DNA of 64,000 nt from Streptomyces sp. NBC_00236 (GTDB taxonomy: Bacteria > Actinomycetota > Actinomycetes > Streptomycetales > Streptomycetaceae), in contig NZ_CP108100.1 in the NCBI RefSeq assembly GCF_036195045.1, positions 4,216,001-4,280,000 of the forward strand, read 5' to 3'. Position 1 is the stretch's first letter. The number at the start of each line of letters is the position of its first letter. A model generated the notes under the pieces. The model did no database searches. It had not been told where the DNA came from and saw nothing but the letters and a program-made list of their open reading frames with translations. Below, one piece after another: positions 33,268-42,560 of the stretch. A program made the position numbers and the translations under genes.

Positions 33268-34917
33268 GTGCTCAGCACCATGCAGGACGTACCGCTGACT
33301 GTCACCCGCATCCTGACCCATGGGATGACCATCCACGGGAAGTCGCAGGTCACGACCTGGACCGGAGAGCCCGAGCCGCACCGGCGCAGCTTCGCCGAGA
33401 TCGGCCGGAGGGCCACCCAGCTCGCCCACGCCCTGCACGACGAGCTCGGCATCGACGGGGACCAGAGGGTCGCGACCCTCATGTGGAACAACTCGGAGCA
33501 CGTGGAGGCGTACCTCGCCATCCCGTCGATGGGCGCCGTCCTCCACACCCTCAACCTCCGGCTCCCCGCCGAGCAGCTGGTCTGGATCGTCAAGCACGCC
33601 GACGACAAGGTCGTCCTCGTCAACGGCTCCCTGCTGCCGCTCCTCGCCCCGCTGCTCCCCCAGCTGACGTCGCTGGAGCACGTGGTCGTCTCGGGCCCCG
33701 GTGACCGCTCCGTCCTGGACGGGGCCGCGGTACGGGTGCACGACTACGAGGAGCTGATCGCCGGCCGTCCCACCACCTACGACTGGCCCGAGCTGGACGA
33801 ACGCCAGGCCGCCGCCATGTGCTACACCTCCGGCACCACGGGGGACCCCAAGGGCGTCGTCTACTCCCACCGTTCGATCTACCTGCACTCCATGCAGGTC
33901 AACATGTCCGAGTCGATGGGACTGACGGACAGGGACACCAGCCTGGTGGTCGTGCCGCAGTTCCACGTCAACGCCTGGGGCCTGCCGCACGCCACGTTCA
34001 TGTCCGGCGTCAACATGCTGATGCCGGACCGCTTCCTGCAGCCCGCCCCGCTCGCGGACATGATCGAGCGCGAGCGTCCGACCCACGCCGCCGCCGTCCC
34101 CACCATCTGGCAGGGCCTGCTGGCCGAGGTCACCGCGAACCCCCGCGACCTCACCTCGATGGCCAACGTCACCATCGGCGGCGCCGCCTGTCCGCCCGCT
34201 CTCATGGAGGCGTACGACAAGCTCGGCGTCCGGCTCTGCCACGCCTGGGGCATGACGGAGACCTCGCCGCTCGGCACCATGGCCAACCCGCCCGCCGGGC
34301 TGACCGAGGAGGAGGAGTGGCCCTACCGCGTCACGCAGGGCCGCTTCCCGGCAGGCGTGGAGGCGCGGCTGACCGGCCCCACCGGCGAGCACCTGCCCTG
34401 GGACGGCGAGTCGGCCGGTGAGCTGGAGGTACGCGGTGCCTGGATCGCCGGCGCGTACTACGGCGGCGCCGACGGCCAGGCGCTGCGGCCCGAGGACAAG
34501 TTCAGCGAGGACGGCTGGCTGAAGACCGGCGATGTCGGTGTGATCAGTGAGGACGGCTTCCTCACGCTCACGGACCGGGCCAAGGACGTCATCAAGTCCG
34601 GTGGCGAATGGATCTCCAGCGTCGAGCTGGAGAACGCGCTGATGGCGCACCCGGATGTCGCCGAGGCCGCGGTCGTGGCCGTCCCCGACGACAAGTGGGG
34701 CGAGCGTCCGCTCGCGACCGTCGTCCTCAAGGAGGCCGCCACCGCCGACTACGAGGCGCTGAAGGCGTTCCTCGCCGAGTCGGGCATCGCCAGGTGGCAG
34801 CTGCCGGAGCGCTGGTCGGTCATCGCGTCCGTGCCGAAGACGAGCGTCGGGAAGTTCGACAAGAAGGTGATCCGCAAGCAGTACGCGGCGGGCGAGCTGG
34901 ACATCACCCAGCTCTGA
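33268..34917 (+). CDS. Acyl-CoA ligase (AMP-binding, FadD type)
   Basis: A 549-residue ANL-superfamily ligase that activates a carboxylic acid to its CoA thioester through an acyl-AMP. The P-loop is [12 protein letters not shown], later motifs are AWGMTETSP and [15 protein letters not shown], and the C-terminal catalytic lysine motif is [11 protein letters not shown]. The substrate class is likely medium- or long-chain fatty acid. GTG 33268 has GGGAGG upstream, inside a longer open frame. It lies downstream of the igr-like operon but has its own promoter and operator. Confidence 0.9.
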   Translation: MLSTMQDVPLTVTRILTHGMTIHGKSQVTTWTGEPEPHRRSFAEIGRRATQLAHALHDELGIDGDQRVATLMWNNSEHVEAYLAIPSMGAVLHTLNLRLPAEQLVWIVKHADDKVVLVNGSLLPLLAPLLPQLTSLEHVVVSGPGDRSVLDGAAVRVHDYEELIAGRPTTYDWPELDERQAAAMCYTSGTTGDPKGVVYSHRSIYLHSMQVNMSESMGLTDRDTSLVVVPQFHVNAWGLPHATFMSGVNMLMPDRFLQPAPLADMIERERPTHAAAVPTIWQGLLAEVTANPRDLTSMANVTIGGAACPPALMEAYDKLGVRLCHAWGMTETSPLGTMANPPAGLTEEEEWPYRVTQGRFPAGVEARLTGPTGEHLPWDGESAGELEVRGAWIAGAYYGGADGQALRPEDKFSEDGWLKTGDVGVISEDGFLTLTDRAKDVIKSGGEWISSVELENALMAHPDVAEAAVVAVPDDKWGERPLATVVLKEAATADYEALKAFLAESGIARWQLPERWSVIASVPKTSVGKFDKKVIRKQYAAGELDITQL

Positions 34918-34945
34918 GCCGGGCGGTGCGGCGGAACGCGAAGAC

Positions 34946-34985
34946 GACGAGGGCGGTACGGGAGTGATCCCGTACCGCCCTCGTC
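34946..34985. terminator. Bidirectional terminator
   Basis: A perfect 18-bp stem (GACGAGGGCGGTACGGGA with its complement) and GTGA loop. It lies between the convergent ligase and PAS-protein genes. Confidence 0.85.
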
Positions 34986-35010
34986 CGTGTGTGCCGAAGA
35001 CCGTCCGCGG

Positions 35011-38000
35011 TCAGTTCGTGCCGATCTTCGCGAGCAGGTCGACGATGCGGGACTGCACCTCGTCGCTCGTCGAGCGCTCGGCCAGGAAGAGGACCGTCTC
35101 GCCCGAGCTCAGCTTCGGCAGCTCCGAGCGGTTCATGTCGGCCGAGGTGTAGACGACCAGCGGGGTGCGGTTCAGCTGGCCGTTGGCGCGCAGCCAGTCG
35201 ACGATCCCGGCGCGGCGGCGGCGTACCTGCATCAGGTCCATCACCACCAGGTTCGGCCGCATCCGGGTCGCGAGCGAGACCGCCTCGCTGTCCGTCGCGG
35301 CGCAGGCGACCTGCATGCCCCGCCGCTCCAGGGTCTGCGTCAGCGCGAGCGAGATCTCCTGGCTCTCCTCGATCAGCAGGACGCGCGGCGGATGCTGTTC
35401 GCTGTCGCGCGGGGCGAGGGCCTTCAGGAGTACGGCGGGGTCGGCACCGTACGCCGCCTCCCGCGAGGCCTGTCCCAGACCGGCGGTCACCAGCACCGGC
35501 ACCTCGGCCGCCACCGCCGCCTGACGCAGCGACTGCAGGGCCTTGCGGGTGATGGGGCCGGTCAGCGGGTCCACGAAGAGCGCGGCAGGGAACGCCGCGA
35601 TCTGCGCGTCGACCTCCTCGCGCGAGTGCACGATCACCGGCCGGTAGCCGCGGTCGCTCAGCGCCTGCTGGGTGGGGACATCGGGGGCCGGCCAGACGAG
35701 GAGCCGGCGCGGGTTGTCCAGCGGTTCCGGGGGCAGTTCGTCGTCGACGGGCTGCGGGGACGGGCGGTTGGCGACCTCGACGGCGCCGCCGGGACCGTCC
35801 AGTGGTTCCGGTCCCTCGACGGCACCCTCGTCGGGCGCCCCTATCGCGTACGCACGTCCTTCTGCCGCCGGAGCGGCGAGCAACTGCCCCGAGCCCTGGC
35901 CCTGCACGGTGCCGGCGGTGCCGCCGGGGCCGGGGCCGGGGCCGGTCTGCGCGGCGGGCGGCTGCGGTGCGGGGGCGTGGGGCGCGGTGGTGGCCGCGGG
36001 CGGCAGGGCGGTGCGTTCGTCGCGGTCGCCCTCGGGAGGTGCGGCGAGCTTGCGGCGCCGGCCGGCGCCGCCCGCACCGCCGCCGAGGGTCTGGTTCTGC
36101 TGGTGGGCGATGTGCTGGGCGAACGGCACGCCCTGTCCCAGCGTCCGCACGCTGAACGCGCGCCCCTGCGTCGAGTCCGGCGACCCGGGCATGGGCGCCT
36201 CGGCGGGCAGCGGCTGCCGCCGCGCGTCCGGACCGGGCGAGAGCGTCCGCGGCCGGCTGCCGTCGTGGGCGGCGGACAGGTCTGCGGGGCCGACCGGTTC
36301 CGCAGGGCCGTCCGCGCCCTCGGGAGCGGCGCCGCGGGCGTTGCCGGCGGTGGTCGTCCCGGTGGTGTGCGTGGTCGGCCCGGAGGCGGGCAGGTTCGGG
36401 TCGGCCTCGGGCCCGCCCTGGGCGGCGGGGCCCTGACCCGACGCGTCGTCCATGTCCCAGCCACCGGGCTGCACAGGCGGCGAAGGCCGGTCGGAGGGAC
36501 CGGGGCCGGCCGGCTGCCCGCCCTGCTCCTCCTGCGGTGCGTGCGGTGCGTGCGGTGCGTGAGGCGCCTGCGGAGCCTGAGGCGCGTGAGGTGCCTGAGG
36601 TGCGGGAGGTGCCTCGGCGTGCCTGGCCCGGCGGCGCCCGGTCGGGAGCGGGTGGGCCTGCGGCGGGGTGTGGTCGTGCTCCGGCGCGCCGGACACCGCG
36701 TCATGCCGCCCGGGCAGCGAGGCGTCCGCCTCACCGGCGGTGGGCGGCACCCGGTCGGCATCCGCCGGCGGGAGTGCGAACGGGACGCGCGGGCCCGCCT
36801 CGGCCTGGGCGGCCCGGTCCTGGGCGGCCGACAGGGCGCGACGGGCACGCCGCCCGGTCGGCTGCTGCGCCGGCGCCCCGGCCTGCGCCCGTACGCCGCC
36901 TGCCTGTACGCCGCCTGCCTGTCCGGCCTGCGCCTGCCCGTATGCCGGCTGCCCGCCCTGATCCGGTCCGCCCTGAGGCTGCCCGTGCGTCCGGGCGGTG
37001 TCGTCGTGTCCGGGGTAGGCCGCGGGGCCTGCGGTCTCCACGGCGGCGCCGGCGGCCGGAAGCGCCAGTTGGTCGCCGCCGCCCCGGTGCGCCCGGTGCC
37101 CGCCCGCCGGCACCGGCATCGGCGCCTCGGCCGGCACTCCCTGCGGCGGGACGCCCTGTGCCGGAACACCCTGCGGTGGGACGGTCCGACCGCGCTGCGG
37201 ACGGCCACCGGCCCCCTGGGCGCCCTCGGCGGCCGTCACCACGGACCCCTCCGAAGGCGCGGCTGCCGCGGCCGCGGGCAGTGCGAGCGCCTGCCCCGGG
37301 CCCTGCTGCACGGCGTCGGACGGGGCGCCGGTCTCCGCCGGGCTGGGCCGGCCGCGCCTACGGCCGGAGCCGCTTGCCTGCGGGGCCGGAACGAGTTCGT
37401 GCGGGCCCGCCGCATCGGGCGCGGGCGCGTCCGCGGATGCTTCGACGGACTCCGGGGCGGAATTCGCGCCCGCTTCCCGGCGCGCACGCCGGCGCCCGGT
37501 GGGCTCGGCCGCCCCCGTGTCGGAGGCACCGATCTCGCCCGTGCCGTCGGAGCCACCCACGGGGCTCTCCAGGAACGCGTCCGTGGAGCTCCGGCGTGCA
37601 CGGCGACCACGCCTGCCGCCGTCGGGAACCGCGACCTCACTCGACGATGTCCCGGAACCGTGCTGGGCCTCGGACCCCGGCACAACCACCGCGGTCCCGG
37701 GGGCCATCGGCGCAGCCAGGGCCGGCTCGGGCACCATCGGCGGAGCCACGGCTGCCTCGGGCACCATCGGCGGCATCACGGTCCCCGAACCCGCGCCGAG
37801 CGGGACTTCGAGCACGTACGCGCTGCCGCTCATCCCCGGCATCTCATGCGTCTGGAGCACACCACCGTGCGCCCGTACGATCCCGCGCACGATCGGCTCG
37901 TGCACCGGGTCTCCCCCGGCGAACGGGCCGCGCACCTCGATCCGTACGACGTCACCACGCTGTGCCGCTGCCACGACGACCGTCGAGTCGACGTAACCGC

Positions 38001-39447
38001 CACCCGGCACCAGCCGGGCCTTGCCGGTGGAGTCGACGCCGGCGACGTCCGCGACCAGGTGCGCGAGCGCGGTCACGAGCCGTCCCGCGTCGACCTCGGC
38101 CTCGATCGGCGGCGCGTGCACGGCGAACTGGGCACGGCCGGGACCGATCAGTTCGACGGCGGCGTCGATACCGGCCGTCACCACGCCGTCCAGCAGCACG
38201 TTCGTCTTGACGAGCGCCTCGGAGCCGCCGTCCAGACGCTGATAGCTCAGCACGTTGTCGACGAGCGTCGTCATCCGCGCATAGCCGGCGGCGAGGTGGT
38301 GCAGGATCTGGTTGGCCTCGGGCCACAGCTGGCCGGCCGGGTCGGCGGCGAGCACGGACAGCTCACCGCGCAGTTCCTCCAGCGGCCCGCGCAGCGACTC
38401 GCCGAGCACGGCGGTCAGCTGGGTGTGCCGGGCGGACAGGTCCGCCAGCCGTTCGGCCTGCTCCTCCAGCTCGGAGGCGTAGCGCTCGGTGCGGTCCGCG
38501 AGTTCGGCCGCGTGCTGTTCCGTCAGTCCGGTGACCTCGGCGGTGTGCCGCTCGGTGAGTTCCGTGACCTCCGCGGTGTGGCTCGCGGTCAGCTCGGCGA
38601 CCTCGGTCCTGCGCTTCGCGTCGAGGTCCTCGTACGGCCGGCGGTCGGTGAACGTCATCACCGCGCCGACGAGCTGGTCGCCGTCCCGCACGGGCGCGGT
38701 GGTCAGGTCGACGGGTACCTGCGCACCGCTCTTGGACCACAGGACCTGCCCGCGCACCCGGTGCTTGCGCCCCGACTTGAGGGTGTCGGCGAGCGGCGAC
38801 TCCTCGTACGGGAACGGCTCGCCCTCGGCTCGCGAGTGCAGGATCAGCGGATGCAGCTCCTGGCCACCCAGGTCGGTGGCGCGGAAGCCGAGGATCTGTG
38901 CGGCGGCGGGATTGACCAGCACGACACGGCCGTCCGTGTCGGTACCGACGACACCCTCGGACGCTGCCCGCAGGATCATCTCGGTCTGGCGCTGGGACCG
39001 GGCCAGCTCGGCCTCGGTGTCGACGGTGCCCGAGAGGTCGCGCACGACGAGCATCAGCAGCTCGTCACCCGTATAGCTGCCGCTGTAGGTGCTCTGGACG
39101 TCCGTGTACGCCGCCTGCCCGTCCTCCAGGCTGGCGCTCGTCACCTCGACGGGGTACTCGTTGCCGTCGGTGCGCCGCGCGGTCATCCGCGTGGGCTTGG
39201 TCCGGCCCCGCTCGTCCGCAGCCTCCGGCCTCCGCATCGACCCCGGGATCAGCTTGGAGTCGAACTCCGGCAGCAGATCGAGCAGTCCGCGACCGACGAG
39301 CGCGGTGCCCGGCGTCTCGAACATTTCGAGGGCGATGGTGTTGGCGTTGACGACCGTACCGTTGCAGTTGACGAGCAGAAGCCCGTCCGGAAGGGCGTCG
39401 AGTATGGCTGCGAGGCGAGCAGCGCCTCGAGATGGCCTGCTGCTCAC
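35011..39447 (-). CDS. PAS/kinase-like/receiver hybrid lacking the H-box His
   Basis: A 1,478-residue cytosolic signalling protein. Two PAS domains (about 8-140 and 155-270) are followed by a heptad coiled coil (about 280-345), with repeated TAEVTELTERH units. A histidine-kinase-like region (about 345-550) comes next, then a Pro/Ala/Gly-rich linker of about 690 residues (551-1246) with scattered basic GRRARR-type patches. Two C-terminal receiver-like domains close the protein (1247-1345, Asp 1293; 1353-1478, Asp 1404). The H-box reads ESLRGPLEEL, so the phospho-acceptor His is Glu350, and no N-box Asn is visible. It probably acts as a scaffold or pseudokinase. The 213-bp upstream gap is shared with the SSI gene's 3' side. 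Confidence 0.8.
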   Translation of the reverse strand: MSSRPSRGAARLAAILDALPDGLLLVNCNGTVVNANTIALEMFETPGTALVGRGLLDLLPEFDSKLIPGSMRRPEAADERGRTKPTRMTARRTDGNEYPVEVTSASLEDGQAAYTDVQSTYSGSYTGDELLMLVVRDLSGTVDTEAELARSQRQTEMILRAASEGVVGTDTDGRVVLVNPAAAQILGFRATDLGGQELHPLILHSRAEGEPFPYEESPLADTLKSGRKHRVRGQVLWSKSGAQVPVDLTTAPVRDGDQLVGAVMTFTDRRPYEDLDAKRRTEVAELTASHTAEVTELTERHTAEVTGLTEQHAAELADRTERYASELEEQAERLADLSARHTQLTAVLGESLRGPLEELRGELSVLAADPAGQLWPEANQILHHLAAGYARMTTLVDNVLSYQRLDGGSEALVKTNVLLDGVVTAGIDAAVELIGPGRAQFAVHAPPIEAEVDAGRLVTALAHLVADVAGVDSTGKARLVPGGGYVDSTVVVAAAQRGDVVRIEVRGPFAGGDPVHEPIVRGIVRAHGGVLQTHEMPGMSGSAYVLEVPLGAGSGTVMPPMVPEAAVAPPMVPEPALAAPMAPGTAVVVPGSEAQHGSGTSSSEVAVPDGGRRGRRARRSSTDAFLESPVGGSDGTGEIGASDTGAAEPTGRRRARREAGANSAPESVEASADAPAPDAAGPHELVPAPQASGSGRRRGRPSPAETGAPSDAVQQGPGQALALPAAAAAAPSEGSVVTAAEGAQGAGGRPQRGRTVPPQGVPAQGVPPQGVPAEAPMPVPAGGHRAHRGGGDQLALPAAGAAVETAGPAAYPGHDDTARTHGQPQGGPDQGGQPAYGQAQAGQAGGVQAGGVRAQAGAPAQQPTGRRARRALSAAQDRAAQAEAGPRVPFALPPADADRVPPTAGEADASLPGRHDAVSGAPEHDHTPPQAHPLPTGRRRARHAEAPPAPQAPHAPQAPQAPHAPHAPHAPQEEQGGQPAGPGPSDRPSPPVQPGGWDMDDASGQGPAAQGGPEADPNLPASGPTTHTTGTTTAGNARGAAPEGADGPAEPVGPADLSAAHDGSRPRTLSPGPDARRQPLPAEAPMPGSPDSTQGRAFSVRTLGQGVPFAQHIAHQQNQTLGGGAGGAGRRRKLAAPPEGDRDERTALPPAATTAPHAPAPQPPAAQTGPGPGPGGTAGTVQGQGSGQLLAAPAAEGRAYAIGAPDEGAVEGPEPLDGPGGAVEVANRPSPQPVDDELPPEPLDNPRRLLVWPAPDVPTQQALSDRGYRPVIVHSREEVDAQIAAFPAALFVDPLTGPITRKALQSLRQAAVAAEVPVLVTAGLGQASREAAYGADPAVLLKALAPRDSEQHPPRVLLIEESQEISLALTQTLERRGMQVACAATDSEAVSLATRMRPNLVVMDLMQVRRRRAGIVDWLRANGQLNRTPLVVYTSADMNRSELPKLSSGETVLFLAERSTSDEVQSRIVDLLAKIGTN

Positions 39448-39660
39448 GACGACGCTTCCTCCCTGATTACTGCACCTTGCCGACAGCGGGCCCCATCTTG
39501 CCCCTCGGGCCTCAGGCTGTCACTGGAGGAGTCTAAAGGCAGGGGAGGGGCAAGGGGCGGCGGATGAGGGGGAGCTCTCACCAAGGTTCTGTGCATACGG
39601 TGTACGACTCTGGCCCATTACGTGCCCCGCGGGCCGCCCCGAACCCGGTGCAGCCGCAGC

Positions 39661-40119
39661 TCACCGGACGTTGGGGAGCACCGGCCGCAGACTGTTCCAG
39701 CGCCCGATCTCGCACCCGTTGGTCCGCTCGAACGCAGAGTCGATGCTTCGCCCTTCCCAGGTGCCGGTGATCCGGGCGGTGGCCCCTCCGCCGAACTGCT
39801 GCGTGCACATCGCGTTCCGGGACACCGGTGCGAACGGGTCCGCGCTCTCCCCCGGCAGCTGCGCCAGCCGGTCGCATGCCTGCTGTGCCACGGGGTGGCT
39901 GCCGCCGGCCGGGTCGCACTCCAGCTCGTACGTCCCGTCGGCCTCCGGGTCCCCCGACCCGGAGACGACCACGGTGAGATGCGTGCCGGCGGTGTCGTTC
40001 TGCAGCACGGGCAGCGGCAACGGCAACGGCAGGGGACCGGCCACGGCCGTCGCCGCGGGGGCGGCGGCGGACAGTGCGGCCAGTGACACGACGGCGGTGA
40101 GGGCGAGACGACGCATCAT
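39661..40119 (-). CDS. Subtilisin inhibitor-like (SSI) secreted protein
   Basis: A 152-residue precursor with a signal peptide (about 1-27) and an SSI-family domain. Conserved cysteines lie in YELECDPAGGSHP, QQACDRLAQLPG, AMCTQQF and TNGCEIGRW, enough for the family's two disulfides. The mature N-terminus has a run of Leu-Pro repeats. By alignment to the SSI reactive loop (MCPMV-Y), the loop here is MCTQQF, which places Gln at P1. SSI proteins inhibit subtilisin- and trypsin-like proteases outside the cell. AGGAG lies 6 bases before ATG 40119. Confidence 0.88.
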   Translation of the reverse strand: MMRRLALTAVVSLAALSAAAPAATAVAGPLPLPLPLPVLQNDTAGTHLTVVVSGSGDPEADGTYELECDPAGGSHPVAQQACDRLAQLPGESADPFAPVSRNAMCTQQFGGGATARITGTWEGRSIDSAFERTNGCEIGRWNSLRPVLPNVR

Positions 40120-40255
40120 TGCGGACTCCTGTGGTCGTACGTGTCGCCGGCACCGGCCGACGACGAAGAAGAACGAAGGGCGGACGCCCCACCCTGACTA
40201 ACGCTCCGCACGCCACGGCGTTGCGCAACCGGAGGCACTTTGCCCTCGCGGCCGA

Positions 40256-40275
40256 CTGCCTAGTACCGTAGGCAG
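40256..40275. promoter_or_regulatory. Inverted repeat upstream of SSI gene
   Basis: CTGCCTA-GTACCG-TAGGCAG lies in the 225-bp gap between the SSI gene and tRNA-Ser(GCU). It may be an operator for either promoter. Confidence 0.35.
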
Positions 40276-40344
40276 CGATTGGTGACGCAGCGCTCAGCTG
40301 TGTCATCATCTGCACACACCACTCGCGCTCGCGCGGGGTGTGCT

Positions 40345-40435
40345 GGAGGCGTCGCCTAGTCCGGTCTATGGCGCCGCACTGCTAATGCGGTTTGGGTCTT
40401 AAAGCCCATCGAGGGTTCAAATCCCTCCGCCTCCG
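40345..40435 (+). tRNA. tRNA-Ser(GCU)
   Basis: A 91-nt class II tRNA. The acceptor GGAGGCG pairs with CGCCTCC and is followed by G. The anticodon stem CCGCA/TGCGG has loop CTGCTAA with anticodon GCT at 40481-100 (40381-40383). There is a long variable arm, and a T stem GAGGG/CCCTC. Confidence 0.95.
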
Positions 40436-40443
40436 CTTGATCA

Positions 40444-40476
40444 CCGAAGCCCCGTGCCACTGGCACGGGGCTTCGG
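40444..40476 (+). terminator. Terminator of tRNA-Ser(GCU)
   Basis: A perfect 15-bp stem CCGAAGCCCCGTGCC/GGCACGGGGCTTCGG with a 3-base loop. Confidence 0.8.
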
Positions 40477-40655
40477 TCGTTCCCGGGTCGGGTCGGGCCG
40501 GGAGGGTGCCTGGGGCGGTCCGATCAGGGGGTCTCCCGAACCAGTGATCTCGCAGCTCAGCCACGGTGCGGCTAATGGATTTCGCGTCACGGCGCAGGTC
40601 ATGTAATGTTGTTCTCGCAACGCCGACGGGGCAGAAAAAACCCCGGAAAGCACAA

Positions 40656-40728
40656 GCACTCGTAGCTTAACGGATAGAGCATCTGACTACGGATCAGAAG
40701 GTTGCAGGTTCGAATCCTGCCGAGTGCA
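40656..40728 (+). tRNA. tRNA-Arg(ACG)
   Basis: A 73-nt tRNA. The acceptor GCACTCG pairs with CGAGTGC and is followed by A. The anticodon stem TCTGA/TCAGA has loop CTACGGA with anticodon ACG at 40689-40691, and the T loop is TTCGAAT. Its 3' part from 40687 is the AICE-2 integration site. Confidence 0.96.
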
Positions 40729-40732
40729 CACA
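40687..40732 (+). repeat. attL of AICE-2
   Basis: A 46-bp direct repeat identical to 53555-53600. It runs from the anticodon loop to the 3' end of tRNA-Arg plus four bases. Confidence 0.95.
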
Positions 40733-40733
40733 G

Positions 40734-40772
40734 GTCAAAGGCCCCCTGGACATCGTCCAGGGGGCCTTTGAC
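40734..40772 (+). terminator. Element-borne tRNA-Arg terminator
   Basis: A 17-bp perfect stem around loop CATCG, nearly the same hairpin as the one at 53603-53639 beyond attR. Stem-base differences are compensated on both sides, so pairing is conserved. Confidence 0.85.
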
Positions 40773-40808
40773 ATCAGCGGGTGACATCAACGCGCCCGGA
40801 ATCCGGGA

Positions 40809-42083
40809 TCACGCGTCGTCGTCGGACTCCGTCTCCTCATCTTCTTTGCTGCCGAACTCCAACGCGTCGTCCATGCTCTCTGCTGCTGCCCGCAGCGTCG
40901 TGTCCATCACGTGCGCGTAGGTGTCCAGGGTCATGGTGATGGTGCTGTGGCCGAGCGTCTCCATGATCGTGCGAGCGTCGACCCCTTGCGCCAGCAGCAG
41001 CGACGCGCAGGTGTGGCGCAGGTCGTGCACGCGTACCCGCCGGACCTTGGCGTCCCGGCACAGGATGGTGAGCATCCTGTTCAGGCCGCGGGGGTCGGTG
41101 ACACGGCCCGTCACCGTGGTGAAGATGAGGCCCTTCGGGTGCTCGGGCACCGGCTGCCACTTCGGGCCGGCCACCTTGCGCTCCCGTTCCTGCCGGTCGC
41201 GGTGCTCGGTGAGCGCCTGCACGCACCCCTTCGACAGAGCGACCGTGCGCACGGACCGTGTGGTCTTCGGTGTGCCGAAGATCAGCTCGCGTCGGATGCG
41301 CTGCACGTTCCGCCGCACACGTAGCTGACCGCCCGCCAGGTCAACATCGGACCAGGTGAGCCCCAGGGCCTCTCCTCGACGTAGGCCAGTGGAAATGAGT
41401 AGCAGCCACAAGGCGTGCAGGCGGTGGGACTGGGCGGTCTTGAGCAGCATGCGAACTTCGCCGGTGTCCAATGGACGTACCTCCTTGGCGTCGACTGTCG
41501 GTGTCTCCACGATCCGTGCGACGTTCCGGGCGATCAGTTCTTCGCGCATCGCCTGCTGGAGCGCGGACCGGAGAACCGCGTGGATGTACTGCACCGTTCG
41601 GGCCGACGGCCGGCGCTTACAGCAGCGACCGACCGCGCAGCAGTTGCGCTTGCCCTCCAGCCTCTCCTTGTCCGCCCCGCGGAGGCAGCAGAGGCACGAG
41701 ACCTTGAACTCTGCGAGGAACCGCCGCACGTCTGCCGGAGACAGCCGATTGAGCTTCTTCTTTCCGAGCGCGGGGCGGATGTAGAGGCGTGACAGCCCCT
41801 CATAGCTGTTCAGCGTCGCGGGCTTGAGCCGCTCAGGCGCGACAGTGGCCAGCCAGTAGGTGAGGTAGTCCCCGAACGCCATCGTGGACGACGCGGCCGG
41901 AATCCCTTGCCGCGTCTTCTCCTGCAATTCGGTGAGCTTGCCGGCCACCTCGTCTCGGGTCTTCCCGTAGACGAACTTTCGTACCCGGGTGCCATCGGGG
42001 CGGTAGACGTAAGCGGCTGCGTGGTACCGACCGTCTTTGCGCTTCGTGATCGTTCCTTCGCCATTGGCGCGACGCTTGGCCAT
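40809..42083 (-). CDS. int: Tyrosine integrase of AICE-2
   Basis: A 424-residue integrase. Catalytic residues are R235 (TGLRRGEAL), H353-x-x-R356 (VHDLRHTCA), H379 (LGHST) and Y389 (DTYAHV). It is unusual in having a Cys-rich insert in the core-binding domain at about 128-160, with C130, C132-C133, C148-C149 and C154-C155, which may bind zinc. It is coupled to xis by TGATG. The acidic tail ends in EDEETESDDDA. It should act on the tRNA-Arg att core, 80 bp from its stop. Confidence 0.94.
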   Translation of the reverse strand: MAKRRANGEGTITKRKDGRYHAAAYVYRPDGTRVRKFVYGKTRDEVAGKLTELQEKTRQGIPAASSTMAFGDYLTYWLATVAPERLKPATLNSYEGLSRLYIRPALGKKKLNRLSPADVRRFLAEFKVSCLCCLRGADKERLEGKRNCCAVGRCCKRRPSARTVQYIHAVLRSALQQAMREELIARNVARIVETPTVDAKEVRPLDTGEVRMLLKTAQSHRLHALWLLLISTGLRRGEALGLTWSDVDLAGGQLRVRRNVQRIRRELIFGTPKTTRSVRTVALSKGCVQALTEHRDRQERERKVAGPKWQPVPEHPKGLIFTTVTGRVTDPRGLNRMLTILCRDAKVRRVRVHDLRHTCASLLLAQGVDARTIMETLGHSTITMTLDTYAHVMDTTLRAAAESMDDALEFGSKEDEETESDDDA

Positions 42084-42280
42084 CAGGCGGCCTCCTCGAC
42101 TTGGAGCTGGATGTAGGTGTTCAGGGCGTCGACGGGGACGCGGCGGGCGCGGCCGACGGTGAAGCTCTTGAGCTGCTTGGAGCGGAAGAGGTCGTAGACC
42201 TTGCTGCGGCTCAGACGCAGGGCCTTCATCACCTCGGGGACCGTCAGGGTTTCGGGCGCGGTGGAGAGTGGCGTACGCAT
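42083..42280 (-). CDS. xis: Excisionase of AICE-2
   Basis: A 65-residue helix-turn-helix protein (LTVPEVMKALRLSRSKVYDLFRSKQLKSFTVGRARRVPVDALNTYI), the MerR-like fold used by excisionases. ATG 42280 has AAGGAGG 10 bases upstream; an ATG at 42307 also lies in frame. The stop overlaps the int start. Confidence 0.87.
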   Translation of the reverse strand: MRTPLSTAPETLTVPEVMKALRLSRSKVYDLFRSKQLKSFTVGRARRVPVDALNTYIQLQVEEAA

Positions 42281-42338
42281 CGGGTCGCTGCCTCCTTGGC
42301 AGGGCATACGGGGGCCCGGGGCCCCTTCCTGTCAGGTC

Positions 42339-42560
42339 CGCTACCTCCGCTACCTCCGCTACCGCCCTGGTCAGGGGCGTGATCGAGGTAGCGGATGAGG
42401 TAGCGGTAGCGGATGGAATCCGCTACCGGCCCCGCCCCTGCTGGGGCCGCGGCGGGTAGCGGGTAGCGCTCAGGTAGCGGACGGGAAGAGCGTTGCCGCT
42501 ACCTTTTCGGGGCCGCTGACCTGCGAGGTAGCGGAGGTAGCGGAGGTAGCGGCTCCTGAG
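42339..42560. repeat. Iteron-like GGTAGCGG cluster
   Basis: About 14 copies of GGTAGCGG or its complement CCGCTACC, many at 9-bp spacing, on both strands. They start in the gap before xis and run into the 3' end of the DUF3631 gene, where they encode an Ala-Thr-Ser repeat. The arrangement resembles replication iterons next to a replication gene. Confidence 0.75.

Noticed and set aside
35841..37208. A 455-codon minus-strand Arg/Pro-rich frame
   Set aside because: It is a frame-shifted shadow within the Pro/Ala linker of the PAS protein.
34987..39567. A 1,526-codon open frame on the + strand
   Set aside because: It is antisense to the PAS/receiver gene and arises from its GC-rich third positions. 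The product is Arg/Gly-rich with no domain, while the minus strand shows PAS and receiver motifs.
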